Positions 10,019 to 18,700 of a stretch of DNA of 64,000 nt are shown here, one piece after another; the stretch's first letter is position 1, and each line of letters starts with the position of its first letter. This DNA is from Echinarachnius parma (Eukaryota; Echinodermata; Echinoidea; Clypeasteroida; Echinarachniidae), in NCBI GenBank assembly GCA_037951105.1, contig JBAMJV010010150.1:1-64000 (forward strand). Reading direction: 5' to 3'. A model generated the notes under the pieces. It had not been told where the DNA came from and searched no databases. It worked only from the letters and a program-made list of their open reading frames with translations. The position numbers and the translations under genes were made by a program.

Positions 10019-11996
10019 GAAGAATCGCCTGTGCATCGACTTGACCGCCGATAACCACTGCTGACCTCAAGCACCCGGCATCTAGACCGCCAATTACCAA
10101 TAATGATTCTTTTCAATTTCTTGTCAATCAATTAAGTCCTAAGAATCAGTTTCTTTTGCATTTCATCCGCGGTATATGGGGTGATGTTGTGTTTTGCCTA
10201 ACTTGTCATATATACGTAGTACATGTACGCCTTATTTAGACAGTTGGTGTTACAAATTAGTACTCATCCTGTCATGGATCTCTACGCATCTCGTCCCGAC
10301 CACCCCACCCCCACCCCAAATGGAAAAATCCTAGCTACGCCGCTGCGCAGTTCCTTTGTTAAATATTTCCCTAGAAAAAGGTGTTTGTAGGCACAGGCGT
10401 CGATTTCTTCTCGCCATCGGGAGGGATGATACGTCATTTCGACCATTTTTTTAAATTCTGTTTTATTTGAGCAGATTAACACTGTCAAGATATGGTTTAA
10501 AGAAACTATCGTATCAACTTTTTACATAATGAATGACAGGGGGCAATTTCCCTTAATCGTAATGTTATTCTATATTCCTGAACCACAACAAAACTATGGT
10601 GGTGGGGGGGGGGGGGGGGGGGTAATATTACAGGCCATCCCCCGCACCTCATCTTTTGATTTTTATTTTTTTAAACAATTTAAATTAAATTTGGATACAA
10701 GATCATTGCTGCCAAACCCCTAAAGACACCACACACCTCTCCGCCTCTTCTTGAATATTTCCCCCGAAAAAAGTATTTTTAAAAAAAGGCATGGAATAAA
10801 ATTGTGTTTTTAACCCGTTTGGCTTTAGCTGGAGTTGGAACACAGTGCTACGTTTGTGGAGCATATCCAGCTGTCTGTGGTGCGAACTGGGAATCAGTCA
10901 CAGCGGAATGTGAACATGGATGCGCGGCAAGTTAATTCATAAATGTTTATGCACAAAAACGAGAAGATGTTTGTGATTAAACACAACAGAGGAACAGTTA
11001 AAATTATTAGAAGATCGTCAACATGCAATTGTATATGATGTCATATAAAAGTCAATATTTTGTGTAATATTTGTTTTTCAAATTACGAAAGTGGCGTTGT
11101 TCGTTTTTTGCTTTCCAATCCTAAATGATGTAAACAAGAAAGCACGTTTGAAAACCAAAGAAAATCATTGGTCGTGTGAAAAAATGATCGTTCGAACAAT
11201 TTGTGTAAAAATTATCACCACCATCATTATCAACGTTATCATCATCATCATCATCACCATCATTACCATCACGACCATCATCACCGTCATCATCATCATT
11301 ATCATCGTTTTAAGTATGATCATCATCTTTTCCTTCTTTTCTATCACATTCATCATCACCATCAATATCATCATCAGCAAGCATAATTATCACCACCATC
11401 ATTATCAACGTTATCATCATCATCATCATCACCATCATTACCATCACGACCATCATCACCGTCATCATCATCATTATCATCGTTTTAAGTATGATCATCG
11501 TTTTAAGTATGATCATCATCTTTTCCTTCTTTTCTATCACATTCATCATCACCATCAATATCATCATCAGCAAGCATAATTATCACCACATCATTATCAA
11601 CGTTATCATCATCATCATCATCATCGTCTCCCTCTTTTCTATCACACGCATCATCACCATCAACTTCATCATCAGCAAGCATCCATCAACTTTATTATTC
11701 AACTTAATTTGCGTACATTATGTCATTTCGTATAATTATTATGATTACTCTAAATATTTGTTTGTTTCCTTTACTTACAGAAAGGCGTCAAGTCAGCAGG
11801 GGAAACATGGGAAACCGGTAGGTGGTGCCATGACCCATCCAGAGATGACTATTGTGAACAGTGTCGAGATAACGGAGATTGCTACTACTGTTGTACATCG
11901 GACCTTTGCAACTCTGCCGTGGTAGCGAGTGCACGCCATGGCTACGTTGCCATTGTAGTTGCGGGAGCTGCCATGTTGACTTCTCGATTCTTTTAA
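48..11996 (+). CDS. Secreted, probably GPI-anchored protein with three HYR domains and a Ly6/uPAR domain (6 exons)
   Basis: Join 48-147, 6076-6336, 7874-8143, 9422-9643, 10829-10926, 11781-11996 gives an open 389-codon frame (388 residues plus stop). Residues 1-28 are a signal peptide. Residues about 34-120, 121-210 and 211-284 are HYR (immunoglobulin-like) domains, each on a phase 1-1 exon. Residues about 285-370 form a Ly6/uPAR three-finger domain opening with CYVC and closing with CCTSDLCN. The C terminus is a hydrophobic stretch (YVAIVVAGAAML) that ends without a cytoplasmic tail, as expected for a GPI-attachment signal. Known: HYR domains act in extracellular adhesion and Ly6 proteins are usually GPI-linked surface proteins. 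Inferred: a cell-surface recognition or adhesion molecule. All internal boundaries are GT-AG except the last intron, which needs a GC donor. A further exon in an intron could have been missed. The partner or ligand is unknown. Confidence 0.82.
292..930 (-). mobile_element. 5'-truncated LINE, 3' end and UTR
   Basis: In intron 1 of the HYR-Ly6 gene. Nearly the same sequence lies at 36768-37632, where it continues upstream into a recognisable LINE ORF2 C terminus. Both copies end at the same ATAGCATTGTAC junction. No intact coding sequence remains here. Confidence 0.6.
931..1125. repeat. Partial GGTTTTCCC-terminus element
   Basis: Begins ATTGGTTTTCCCATCC and contains repeated CATTCxxATTCG-like words. 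It resembles the longer elements at 14984-15393, 19487-20598 and especially 21130-21552. The second end is not visible. Confidence 0.45.
1126..1852. other. Intron 1 stretch without recognised features
   Basis: AT-rich sequence with no ORF, repeat or motif that I can support. Confidence 0.5.
1861..2633. mobile_element. hAT-type MITE with 8-bp duplication
   Basis: Termini CATGGGCGTCGAT and ATCGACGCCTATG are inverted, and the element is flanked by an exact 8-bp duplication CCTTTAAC (1853-1860 and 2634-2641), the hAT signature. The interior holds long G and C runs and no transposase, so it is non-autonomous. A related fragment lies near 10390-10445. Confidence 0.8.
2642..3004. other. Intron 1 stretch without recognised features
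   Basis: Nothing supportable beyond AT-rich single-copy-looking sequence. Confidence 0.4.
3005..3567. mobile_element. TTAAAGG-type MITE (T2/Kolobok-like)
   Basis: Starts TTAAAGGGATAGTTGAG and ends CTCAACTATCCCTTTAA, perfect inverted ends with TTAA at both borders. The subterminal words GAGGGCGCT and CAAAACTGTACTCTCTTT recur in copies at 23963, 25264, 26733, 27693, 29150, 32159, 56697 and 63773. An internal (AT)n lies near 3098-3124. No coding capacity. Confidence 0.85.
3568..4234. other. Intron 1 stretch, possible upstream LINE remnant
   Basis: The 3850-4234 part may belong to the LINE whose PHD finger follows, but the frame is too decayed to call. The rest shows nothing. Confidence 0.35.
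4235..4447 (+). pseudogene. LINE ORF1 relic with PHD-like zinc finger
   Basis: Translation reads HDFPCAICNNGVNDHDAARL, then CDNC, W, a stop (TGA), HISCVGIS, and finally WICCRCG. The C-x2-C...C-x2-C...H-x3-C...C-x2-C spacing is a PHD-type finger of the kind found in ORF1 of CR1-like LINEs. The internal stop and the abrupt junction with a Tc1 relic at about 4448 show it is dead. Confidence 0.6.
4448..5130 (+). mobile_element. Tc1/mariner transposon relic
   Basis: Begins with CACTGTTGCTCATAAAGGTG, like the terminus at 44522. Later frames read LTTRIDDHQLLNLCRRNRKC, recognisable as the N-terminal helix-turn-helix/linker region of Tc1-like transposases. Frameshifts break it. The catalytic half is absent. 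Confidence 0.65.
5213..5440. repeat. TTAAAGGGACTTAGTAAC MITE end
   Basis: The first bases match the right terminus (read on the minus strand) of the MITE at 31649-32021. The opposite end was not identified. Confidence 0.4.
5441..5654 (-). mobile_element. tRNA-derived SINE
   Basis: On the minus strand it opens with a tRNA-like head: A-box-like TGGTATATTGGTT, then a B box GGGTTCGATTCC. A body and a 3' tail of ATATAAAAATGG plus ATT repeats follow. It lacks a clean cloverleaf and has this tail, so it is a SINE rather than a tRNA gene. A second copy is at 31040-31182. Confidence 0.8.
5655..6075. other. 3' end of HYR-Ly6 intron 1
   Basis: AT-rich, with no recognised element; leads into the AATAG acceptor. 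Confidence 0.5.
6076..6336 (+). CDS. HYR-Ly6 gene exon 2: HYR domain 1
   Basis: Acceptor AATAG|TT and donor CCAT|GTGAGT bound 261 bases, phase 1 at both ends. The encoded end, LTEVTFTVEDICDNTASCRF, matches the HYR C-terminal pattern G-x-T-x-V-x-(F/Y)-x-A/V-x-D-x-x-x-N-x-x-x-C-x-F. The middle is rich in Pro, Ser and Tyr, so the domain is divergent in its centre. Confidence 0.85.
6337..7049. other. HYR-Ly6 intron 2, first part
   Basis: Long open frames here (for example 6295-6714) are not conserved-looking and lie within the intron. Words such as CCGGAGGCTCCGTCCCC suggest mobile-element derivation. No gene supported. Confidence 0.45.
7050..7515. repeat. C-rich degenerate minisatellite
   Basis: Irregular 25-40-bp units of the form GACACCCCCCC...AAAATCTTCACC repeat about 15 times, with C runs of up to 15. 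They create spurious Pro-rich and Gly-rich frames on both strands. The remaining intron to 7873 shows nothing. Confidence 0.8.
7874..8143 (+). CDS. HYR-Ly6 gene exon 3: HYR domain 2
   Basis: Acceptor TTTCTAG|CG and donor AAAG|GTACTT bound 270 bases, phase 1-1. The product starts near VVCPEFGG and ends with LGVGTHTITTIIADD...CPSTLIV, a recognisable HYR end. An alternative AG seven bases downstream would break the frame. Part of this exon was duplicated into the next intron (8925-9031). Confidence 0.85.
8144..8924. other. HYR-Ly6 intron 3 with MITE end and an X-box palindrome
   Basis: GTTGCCATGGTAAC, a perfect RFX X-box, sits at 8363-8376. An inverted word pair (GGAGACAAG at about 8272 and CTTGTCTCC at about 8321) frames a hairpin. 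The last about 120 bases, ending CTACCCCTTTAA at 8920, match the right terminus of TTAAAGGGG-type MITEs. The left end was not found. Confidence 0.55.
8925..9031 (+). pseudogene. Decayed partial duplicate of HYR exon 3
   Basis: GAGCCGAATCTGGGAGTAGG and the bases after it align closely with 8051 onward in exon 3 (EPNLGVGTH is retained), then diverge, with a GAT expansion and an in-frame TGA at about 9027. A donor-like GGTAAG follows. The 5' half is missing and the sequence begins immediately after a MITE terminus. Confidence 0.8.
9422..9643 (+). CDS. HYR-Ly6 gene exon 4: HYR domain 3
   Basis: Acceptor TATCCAG|AC and donor AAG|GTGAGA bound 222 bases, phase 1-1. This is the most canonical HYR copy: ITCTDL at the start, then TPVTVTATATDASGNSASCS. 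The codons are GC-richer than the flanking introns, as expected for coding sequence. Confidence 0.9.
9707..9905. mobile_element. Near-perfect palindromic foldback element, copy 1
   Basis: AATAGACCGCTTCTGTAATG and its complement form arms of roughly 90 bases around a short GCAAGCT/AGCTTGC-rich centre. A copy of identical length is at 12367-12565. No ORF; a foldback-type MITE. Confidence 0.85.
9949..10018. repeat. (TGA)n microsatellite
   Basis: About 23 uninterrupted ATG/TGA triplets directly after the palindrome. It generates artefactual poly-Met, poly-His and poly-Ser frames. Confidence 0.95.
10019..10828. other. HYR-Ly6 intron 4, repeat debris
   Basis: Contains a partial hAT-like fragment (GGCGTCGATTTCTTCTCGCC near 10388), a G run at about 10604-10622 and a segment similar to 24820-24950 (AACACTGTCAAGAT). 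No exon seen. Confidence 0.5.
10829..10926 (+). CDS. HYR-Ly6 gene exon 5: N-terminal half of Ly6/uPAR domain
   Basis: Acceptor GGCTTTAG|CT; 98 bases encode GVGTQCYVCGAYPAVCGANW and on to CEHGCA. The spacing C-x2-C-x6-C resembles the first loop of Ly6 domains. The nearest GT donor (10931) leaves a phase that runs into TAG in the next exon. A GC donor, GCG|GCAAGT at 10927, keeps the frame open to the natural end. Confidence 0.75.
11206..11690. repeat. CAT/CAC-rich minisatellite with ~190-bp higher-order unit
   Basis: AATTATCACCACCATCATTA starts each of about 2.6 units (near 11208, 11387, 11578), which contain (ATC)n and end in CATCATCAGCAAGCAT. It lies in the GC-AG intron just upstream of the last HYR-Ly6 exon. 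Open frames here are artefacts. Confidence 0.9.
11781..11996 (+). CDS. HYR-Ly6 gene exon 6: C-terminal Ly6 half and GPI signal
   Basis: Acceptor TTACTTACAG|AAA; 72 codons including TAA at 11994-11996. It contains CEQCRDNGDCYYCCTSDLCN, the diagnostic end of a three-finger domain, then a small-residue stretch (SAVVAS, a plausible attachment region) and a hydrophobic tail. No AATAAA follows closely. Confidence 0.85.
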   Translation, partial: KGVKSAGETWETGRWCHDPSRDDYCEQCRDNGDCYYCCTSDLCNSAVVASARHGYVAIVVAGAAMLTSRFF

Positions 11997-12366
11997 AGAC
12001 ATCGCGTGGTCTCATGATACAGGGTACATCCTGATTATAACTGAAAACGCCTACCTCCCCCCTACCCCCCAAACAAAAAAATGGGGGCTAATCGACTATG
12101 ATTTAACCCAAATCCTGTGGGTGCTATACCAGTGCTTAATGAATACTGCGCTAGAATCCCTAATATGATGGCGATACTTTCCAGAAACCTTGTCATGTGA
12201 TTTTATAATGTCCCAATTCCAACATGCACGATTGATAAAAATAGTATTGTCTTGTATGTATTGTGTCACACGAAGTGCCACGTACGAGCACGTGTCAAGT
12301 CCCCTCTGCTTCTTGATAGCCACTGGATACAGAAACTTGCAAAGAAATGAGAGTGACACATAACAG
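11997..12366. other. 3' flank/UTR of HYR-Ly6 gene
   Basis: No canonical polyadenylation signal close to the stop; the UTR may run into the following repeats. Confidence 0.4.
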
Positions 12367-12565
12367 AATAGACCGCTTCTGTAATGTATGCAAATAATAT
12401 GCGTATGACGTCAGACTCCCCGTTGGCAAGCTTATCAATAGTAACTAGGTCCGGCAAGCTCCGGAAAACTTAGCTTGCCGGACCTAGTTACTATTGTTAA
12501 GCTTGCCAACGGGGAGTCTTACTTCATACGCATATTATTAATATACATTACAGAAGCGGTCTATT
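12367..12565. mobile_element. Near-perfect palindromic foldback element, copy 2
   Basis: Same termini (AATAGACCGC / GCGGTCTATT) and same 199-base length as 9707-9905, with arms of about 90 bases. The two copies bracket the Ly6 exons. Confidence 0.85.
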
Positions 12566-12582
12566 GGCGTAAAACATGGCTA

Positions 12583-13174
12583 ATGCTACAGTCACAAATG
12601 GTCCGATTTGGGCTACGGCGCCCGTACGATGCCACTTTTAGGTGAAATCTTGCGGGAATCTTGCGGCGCTCGCACGGGTGCCGTGGCTATCGTACGGTCG
12701 CCGTTGCATTTTTCCTCGCCGTACGATGTCAAAAATTTGTTTAACGCGGAGTTATAACAAAAAATGCATCGTACGATTTTTTTACTTGCCGTAAGCCCGT
12801 AGACACAGCGTAGAGAGCATCACACGGGCACCACAAGGGCATCGCACGGGCACAGCACGGACACCGCAGCCTTTTTTTCGAATATCGTACGATTTTGAGA
12901 CAGAAAATTTGGCCACTCAAATCGTACGGGTACCGTGGAGTCACCGTAAGAGTACCGTAAGGCACCCGTACGGGCTCTTAGTGTGTGTTCACGGGGGCCA
13001 TGCGATTTATGTTTTATTTTAAGACAAAGGTCATCGTACGGGGCCCGGAGAGTATGTGACTGCTACTCTAAAATACCACAGACATCGTACGATATCACGA
13101 TTTCCCAAAATCGTAGAAAATCCGCCGTAGGGAGAAAAATCGTACGGCGCCCGGACCATTTGTGACTGTAGCAT
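12583..13174. mobile_element. Inverted-repeat element dense in CGTACG
   Basis: Termini ATGCTACAGTCACAAATGG and CCATTTGTGACTGTAGCAT are perfect inverses. Inside, the palindrome CGTACG occurs about ten times, mixed with CGCACGGG-like words. No coding capacity. Confidence 0.75.
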
Positions 13175-13850
13175 ACCCTTAGCATAAAGAAGCTTATCCC
13201 AGATCATTATATCCTCACCCCCTTCCGCAACCCCCCCCCCCCCCTCCTGCCCCCTGCGGACGTTTTTACTCATGTCCTTACTAACCCTAACCTAACCCTA
13301 ACCCATGTATGTTGAGTTTAGGACGGAAATAAGACACATTTATGTTCTACATTTTTTTCAAAATCTGTGACCATGAAATAAAGCATTGAGAAGCGGAGAA
13401 TTGTCAAATCTGAACACTTCAATCATAAATATCTGTATAACGAAATAGAAATGCGAAAGCAGAAAACCGGAACCCGTTGGTAATACGGTTACAGCAAGTT
13501 ATGTGAGAACTGCTGGAGTTCTAAGTATGTAAGTTTTGTGGAGTTTGACATTCTTACTAGATCCATTAAGCATGTTAAGTTACTTGTCTTGAATTTCCCG
13601 CAAATATTTCAAGGATTGTTGAGTGGTTTTGAAGTGTTATCATCAAACGATTTATTTGCTGTTTTTTAATAAATGTTTTAAATATACTTTAAAAGATATT
13701 ATGTGTGTGTGTGCGTTTTTTTTGTTTTGTTGGGGGGGGGGGGGGGATTTCATTGCAATGTTTGTTTTATACCTATGAAATGCCAAATAAACAATAGTTA
13801 TACTAGTAATACTGAGAATTCGCGCAAAATTGTTCATTGTTCATATAATA
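13175..13850. other. Intergenic, with short telomere-like repeat
   Basis: 13281-13304 reads CTAACCCTAACCTAACCC and continues in register, a short (CCCTAA)-like tract. A G run lies at about 13731-13746. 13400-13570 resembles 31855-32020, an element end. Confidence 0.5.
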
Positions 13851-14178
13851 TAACAGTCTATTCATATGTTTTTTTTCATTTTATATTGCCTTTATCTGGT
13901 AAAATCATGATTTGTTTTCCTACAGTTGGATAAAATAATATTCTCTTTAATAAAACACAGTTTAAGTAAAGATTTAAGAAATCAAAATTTACTCTTCACA
14001 TATATAACATATATAACATATATATAACAGTCTATTCATATGTTTTTTTCATTTTATATTGCCTTTATCTGGTAAAATCATGATTTTTTTTCCTACAGTT
14101 GGATAAAATAATATTCTCTTTAATAAAACACAGTTTAAGTAAAGATTTAAGAAATCAAAATTTACTCTTCACATCTAA
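13851..14178. repeat. Tandem duplication, ~174-bp period
   Basis: TAACAGTCTATTCATATG starts at 13851 and again at about 14025. Both copies share the body through AAATTTACTCTTCACAT, with few differences. Confidence 0.85.
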
Positions 14179-14827
14179 AAAAAAGACAAAATTACTTTAA
14201 AGTTTCGTGATCGTGATGGTAATTATTTGTTATAATTTACTTATACTCTCACAAGAAATGTCAGAAATCAACAAGCATGTTTACAGAAAATACATCCATG
14301 TTATAATTATAGGCTATTATAACAGATACACAAATATATGAGATGAACTTACATTATACTCCAGTAAAATGAGAATTTTCGTACAAATAAGGTACAGTAA
14401 TACATAAAATACGCACAGAGACTCCATTTATATCATACAAATTGCTTAGTGACATCGGTGTGACACAACCAACATCTAACAATTCACGTTTAACATCAGA
14501 TAAATGGATTTACTTTATTTTATACAATACTAAATAAAGGAAAGTATTTGGTCAATGACATACAATTCGCTAGTTATTCGTACGTTTTGTATTGAGCGAT
14601 GAATTCACACTATATTTGGCGATAGATTAAAATACTTAGTGCATAATGATATTCTGATAGTGACATATTTACTTTGTCATTACACTATAAGATAAAGGAC
14701 AAACGTATATTCATCCAAACCTAATTGTAGTTCAATAATATTTACAAATAATCAAGTCATCATGCAGGATTTGACGTTATGATTATTGTATTTGTCTACA
14801 ACCAAAGACTCCATTGAAATGATCAGA
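14179..14827. other. 3' flank of receptor gene A
   Basis: From about 14265 on, this is the inverted counterpart of 49130-49625 downstream of gene B, so it marks the outer edge of the segmental duplication. No gene. Confidence 0.6.
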
Positions 14828-14974
14828 GCCCCGTTGCAGAAAGAGATACAATCGATTGTAAGTCAGATCATGTGTTCTAAATGCGCAAATCTGATCGGTT
14901 AAAACGAGCAAATTTTCTGATTTAAAATTAATTGTAACTTACAATCGATTGAATCTCTTTTTTGCAACGGGGCC
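14828..14974. mobile_element. Foldback MITE (GCCCCGTTGCAG termini)
   Basis: GCCCCGTTGCAGAAAGAG...ATCGATTGTAAGT is inverted as ACTTACAATCGATTGAATCT...GCAACGGGGC. A one-armed relic at the corresponding place behind gene B (about 48985-49095) shows that the insertion predates the gene duplication. Confidence 0.75.
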
Positions 14975-14983
14975 CTAATGTAT

Positions 14984-15393
14984 ATATAGGTTTTCCCGCT
15001 CAATTTTACACTTTTTTCAATCGAATTCATTAAGGGTCATTCAAATTCACGCATTACCGCGTAATCGTTGGTATCGGTCTTCCAAATTCCGAACAAGTGC
15101 AAGCGAATTCATGCATACGCATAAGCTTTCGTGAATAGACACAGAAGTTCATTTATGGGTATTCGAATTCGCGAATGTGCAGCCAACTGTCAACTGCCCT
15201 TTTGCGAATTCGAATGACCATTGATGAAAAGGTATGCTCTTTGTGCATATTCACTTGCTCCTACGTGATTTTGAACGACTATTTACGAATTCGAATGCTG
15301 CTTTGACACGGCGATCGCAAATCGCGCGAATTCGTTTGCTCTTTTTATCAATTCGAATCACACAATCGCAAAATTGAGCGGGAAAACCTATAT
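14984..15393. mobile_element. GGTTTTCCCG-terminus element in gene A 3' region
   Basis: TATAGGTTTTCCCGCTCAAT at the left is inverted as ATTGAGCGGGAAAACCTATA at the right. The interior repeats GAATTC-centred words such as CATTCGAATTCGC. It is absent behind gene B, so it inserted after duplication. It lies 75 bases beyond the gene A stop, probably inside the 3' UTR. Confidence 0.8.
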
Positions 15394-15468
15394 TATTTTC
15401 TTCATTATAATACAAATCAACAACATTTTTCAGATCACTATAGTCATAAATATTACTCGCTTTGAAAT

Positions 15469-15765
15469 TCAACCTGTCTTTATTTCGCTAGAAATATTCG
15501 ACAGTGACACTGACTCGGTTCGTGTTTCCCGCTTGCTATCAAAGGAGGTCGTCTTCCCCGAAGTGGACGTCGACTCTGAGGTCGATGGCCCACACAGACA
15601 TGCGTCTCGCCAGACGCGCAAGCCTTTCTTGGTACAGACGAAGGCGATAAAGATGTAGACCCCCTGCAGAGAGTTGAGGACGATGAATACGTACCAGAGA
15701 GCCGTGACGTCAGCGAGTGCGGCTATGAAACCAAAAATCCAGGTGAAACCAAGCAGAGTAGACAT
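15469..15765 (-). CDS. Receptor A exon 3: TM6-TM7 and tail
   Basis: Acceptor CATGCAG|ATGTCT continues the frame as IK|MSTLLGFTWIFGF, which restores a normal TM6. TM7 is ALWYVFIVLNSLQGVYIFIA. The tail runs to SSEIKTG and TGA. Confidence 0.92.
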   Translation of the reverse strand: MSTLLGFTWIFGFIAALADVTALWYVFIVLNSLQGVYIFIAFVCTKKGLRVWRDACLCGPSTSESTSTSGKTTSFDSKRETRTESVSLSNISSEIKTG

Positions 15766-18700
15766 CTGCATGGTCGAAAACATAAACATAGAACGAGCTC
15801 TACATTTACATACATTAATTCAATATCTTTGAATTATATTTATTGTAATAATAGGGTCGTGAACTCCATATCAGAGTTGTGAATTCTGACGAGAAAAAAA
15901 ATGATATTACAAGATATTAGAAATCTATGATCAATCCATGCTAAATATATAAGTTTACAAAAAAGTGAAATTTACTTTATGTGTGATACAGATATTTCCC
16001 GACTATGATAATATCTTCTCTCAAAATAACATGCACATCAAATTGTTTTTAATGTCCGTTTGTTACAAATCACGAAAATTAGTAATTTTGGCGCTGACAT
16101 GCAAAGACAAAAGGTCACGTGATTTCTTAGGGTCAATCTTTGCAAATTTAGTTTTAAAAGATGCGCAAGACTCGAAAAAAGTCACGAAGCGGCGAGGAGT
16201 CATCGGGGGAGCAAAAGGGTCACTCCCATGCCGACTGGCGACATGACTTGCTACGCGCCCGCGCCAACAAAACAAGCGTCGAAAGGGTATCATTTTCAAC
16301 TATACGGAGTCGTCAAAGTTTTCCCTAAAGAGGGCTGGTTTTCAGCACTCATACAAAAAATCACAAAAAGGGTACCATTTCAGGTGCATTTTGCGCCATT
16401 TAGGGTAGTTTTTCCAGCATTATGCCATTTAGGGGTGTAAAATTACGAAGGTGCGATACGCCGTTCAGGGTCCATTTTAGAGCTTGATGGACACAGGTGG
16501 GTAGCACATTTGTTTGAGAGTGACCCCCCGTGGGGGGGGGGGGGGATAATGACCCCGGACTATAAGGGTTATATGATAATAATTGTATGAGGTACATTGA
16601 AATTTTCGATGCATGCATCAGATAATTTTGGTTATTACCTTGATAAATATCAGAAGTTCTTCCCTCAGCAATGATTCGTTGAATTTCTTCGCCACATTCA
16701 TCCGGACTCGATGAAGTCCTATGACCACCATGACGAACAGAACAGTATTGAAAAGTATCAAGACAGCGACGGGGATGCCAAAGACATAGAGGTTGGCCAG
16801 GCCATCACCTATCCAGCATGCCGAATGTCCATATGACAGGTTAAAGTTCGGAATATCCACCTGACCAAAATAGATGCCAATGCAAGGGATGACGATCAAT
16901 AAAGGGAATCCCCAGGCAAATGAGAGGAACTTAGCCAGAACCCTGGTGCCTTCGTCCGCAGTTCCAATGGTTACTGTAACACCAAAGCGCCTATGCAGAT
17001 CAACGGCGAGGGAGGTTGAATGAGAAAAGACAGAGATCCACATAAAATGCCCAAGGATGGCTACAGACACACAAGCCTCGGGGGTATAAGAAGCAGGAAC
17101 CATAAGTAGAAAGAATAGTTGCGCCAAGATCAAAGAGAGACACAAACTTATGATCAAGAAGTTTGAAGTTGACTTTCTGAGTCGACTGAACTGGATGTAA
17201 GTCATGAGCGTTAAACACAGCGCCACTATGGACAGGCACAAACCAATGACTGTGAGAAGAGATTGGGCCGGGGAGAAATTAAGGAAACTGAGAGAAGACT
17301 CTCCTCCTCCAAGGAGCGAAGAGCAGATGTAAATGGTTTGGTTATCAAAGTAGACAAATTGGTCGTACGCTAGAGTCAGATTATAGGGTAGGAACACTAA
17401 ATCTCCCTTAGGTAGGCGCTCAAACAGAGATGCGTTCATGGCCACCAATGGACAGGTAATCCGAGGACACACGTGAAGGGATTCATACTTTGCATACGAA
17501 TCTGAATCTTCCATCACATATCGGAGAGTGTAGAGTGAATTAGTCAAGTCATGTGTCTTGTTGTCAGCAGCCTTGAACCAGAGTCCGAAGTCATCATCAA
17601 AGAAACCTTCAATGCCCTCGAGCGAGACTAGCCCGGACGGACAATTAACCTCAATGTCTGTGCAACCCAATATTATTTCAAATGCCGATATATTGCAAGT
17701 GAAATTGTTGAAGGTATTGGCGTTTTCTTCCAGGGAAGGGAAGATTTCTTCGTAAGACGTGAATGGAATCTTGGTCTTCAGGTCAATGAAACCCAGAACA
17801 TCTAACGATTGAAGGCATGATTCATTCAGCAGTATAATTGTATTTACTTTAGATGACGTTGTGTTTATACGCAGCTCTAGGGGTTTTATGAACTTTGATA
17901 TCAGTTCGTTTGCAATCGATGAACTTGGCTGACATCGCTGAGTGTCTACTACCATCGTTATCAAGCAATCAATGTGGACTGACGTTGGGACGATGCTACT
18001 ATTGAAACACATGCCTTGCGACGATTGTTGAATACATGCTCTGTTGGTCAGACTATATCCCGTTGCACACGTCAGATTGACACACTTCAGAGTGAACGGA
18101 TCTAACACCTCATGATCCTCGCAAGGAACTACAGAGTCGTCACTATCGTCTGACATCCACTGGGTGTTCAGTCCTTCCACTGATTTAAAATCAAAGAGAA
18201 CAGAAATTGGAAAAGTTCCATGTGGGGGCGATGGACGCAAGATTGGACCCACGGTGGATATGCGTTCTGGACATCGAATAGATTCGATATCTCTGTACAT
18301 TTCAATCAATGTTCTGTTATACAGATTGGAATGATAGCAATATAAACAATGTGGATTTTTGAAAGTAGATCCATCCAATATCCCAGTGTATGAATCGCAA
18401 GCTCCTGCCAACGAAGGATCCGTCCCTGCTTCACAAGAATCGACTGAAACCAGCCCATTGCATTTGCGCGCTGCAGTTGGTGTGGATGAGGATGATTCCA
18501 GTTCCCAACCCCAACAGGTTTCCATCGCAAGTCTCATCTGAGTAACCGTGTAGCCGTCACTGGCTGACACGTTTTGAAGTCCTCCATCATGGCATTGTGC
18601 CTTAAACCCCCAAGGGCGTACCTCTCCGAGGTCTCGGTTGTTGCACATGGCGCAGTAGACATTCTTGAAACTGAAGCTGTCAAGATGTATCACATGGAGG

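Noticed and set aside
9834..10131. Frames with poly-Met, poly-His or poly-Ser
   Set aside because: All are readings of the (TGA)n microsatellite at 9949-10018.
11091..11925. His/Ile-rich frames of up to 162 codons
   Set aside because: Caused by CAT/ATC repeats. The last part overlaps the real Ly6 exon in the wrong frame.
13281..13304. Telomere
   Set aside because: Only four imperfect CCCTAA-like units inside ordinary sequence; at most a short interstitial tract.
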